Below the pieces are notes generated by a model. The model was not told the DNA's origin. It ran no database searches and worked only from the letters and a program-made list of their open reading frames with translations. A stretch of 39,864 nt of DNA from Collodictyon triciliatum (taxonomy: Eukaryota; CRuMs): contig JBHJMP010000048.1 of NCBI GenBank assembly GCA_043381765.1, positions 1-39,864 of the forward strand, in the 5' to 3' direction. Made by a program: the position numbers and the translations under genes. This document shows positions 39,308 through 39,864 of the stretch, piece after piece; the stretch's first letter is position 1, and every line of letters begins with the position of its first letter.

Positions 39308-39864
39308 ATTCTGCCCGTTTTCAATAATATTACGCATGTCAACAATCTCCTTTGAGTTAATAAATACTCTTACGAATACCTTGAAGAAGAATAACTGAGG
39401 GCAGTGAGGGCATTTATATTTGCCAGCTTCAGTAACCCTGACTATATTATTCGTCATTAATAGACGGACCTTTCGAGCCTTCCTGTTACTCCCTCTGAAA
39501 TACCTAATTGCACAAAAGGAGGATACAATGACTTGAAGTTCTCTCCAGACTCAAAAATCATTTCATTCATTAGAGATGGTACACCACTTAGCAACATTTA
39601 TTTATGATACGATTTTTTTTCGTGCAGATAAATATGCAATAAATTGATTTATCTTATTTCTATCAGTCTGTAGTTCATCTATTTTTTTCATTTATGTTTA
39701 CCCTACTTTTTTTTTCTCGAAATTTCAGCTCCTACCTATTTCCTTTCACTTACTACCTTTTACTCTATCATCTATCATCTATCATCTATCATCTATCATC
39801 TATCATCTATCATCTATCATCTATCATCTATCATCTATCATCTATCATCTATCATCTATCATCT
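38065..39864 (+). CDS. DPP8/9: DPP8/DPP9-like dipeptidyl peptidase (S9B), N-terminal part
   Basis: Cytosolic serine peptidase family that removes X-Pro dipeptides; only the start of the beta-propeller domain is in the window. Exons: 38065-38127, 38318-38426, 38719-38851, 39046-39106, 39464-39578, joined by GT-AG introns with consistent phases. The product reads MSSGVDYFARKDVFRSFL, PHTFAFHPNGQLVFFLGS, STLYAVDL, LSWKPVLESLKPPGNLTKEE, LLRERMRAVGTGLTSYIF, TGVFLFKSGDFLFTIDV and LKFSPDSKIISFIRD. The SWKPxL..EE-LLRERxRxxGxGxxSY..GxFLF order is that of animal DPP8/DPP9. The catalytic Ser-Asp-His domain lies beyond the window. The N-terminus is shorter than in animals, so an upstream exon is possible. 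The third intron avoids an in-frame TAA at 38682 by using the acceptor at 38718. Confidence 0.85.
39208..39306. repeat. Compound (TTCTTG)n-(TTA)n microsatellite
   Basis: TTCTTGTTC-type units run into about 19 TTA copies, in the intron between DPP8/9-like exons 4 and 5. On the minus strand it reads (TAA)n followed by GAACAAGAA units, the same order as at 8575 and 20135. Confidence 0.95.
39764..39864. repeat. (ATCATCT)n heptamer microsatellite at the window end
   Basis: About 14 copies of a 7-bp unit running off the window end, inside the DPP8/9-like gene. Confidence 0.96.

Overview
The window is nuclear DNA from a ciliated or flagellated protist. Genes are split by canonical GT-AG introns with matching phases, polyadenylation signals are present, introns are loaded with microsatellites, and the products are eukaryotic: an intraflagellar-transport dynein, importin alpha, an alveolin/articulin-type membrane-skeleton protein and a DPP8/9-type peptidase. 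An alveolin-type protein together with a ciliary dynein points to a protist with an epiplast or pellicle (alveolates, cryptophytes, glaucophytes, euglenids and similar groups). I cannot name the species.

Layout: (1) 402-29776, minus strand: one very large gene of about 100 exons for the cytoplasmic dynein 2 heavy chain (DYNC2H1), complete from ATG to stop. Tail, linker, AAA1-AAA4, stalk with microtubule-binding domain, AAA5, AAA6 and C-terminal region run from high to low coordinates. (2) 29777-30798: intergenic, with a weak minus-strand candidate ORF. (3) 30799-33425, plus strand: importin alpha, with its middle lost in a 511-base gap. (4) 34041-36782, minus strand: intronless 913-residue alveolin/articulin-like protein with a TATA box upstream. 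(5) 38065 to beyond 39578, plus strand: first five exons of a DPP8/DPP9-like S9B peptidase, cut by the window end. Dynein and importin are divergent, importin and alveolin convergent, alveolin and DPP8/9 divergent. These are unrelated housekeeping and cytoskeletal genes, not a functional cluster.

The most unusual content is in the dynein introns. Eight very short (about 23-54 bp) insertions fall into two sequence families. Seven have clear direct repeats of 12-17 bp on both sides and most carry an A-rich tail next to an AATAAA-like signal. They look like the extreme 3' ends of polyadenylated RNAs inserted by target-primed reverse transcription. The introns also carry many long simple and compound microsatellites, four of the five assembly gaps lie in such tracts, and both window ends are microsatellites. 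The importin and alveolin genes sit in a GC-rich, microsatellite-poor island (about 30.8-37.6 kb) between AT-rich flanks.
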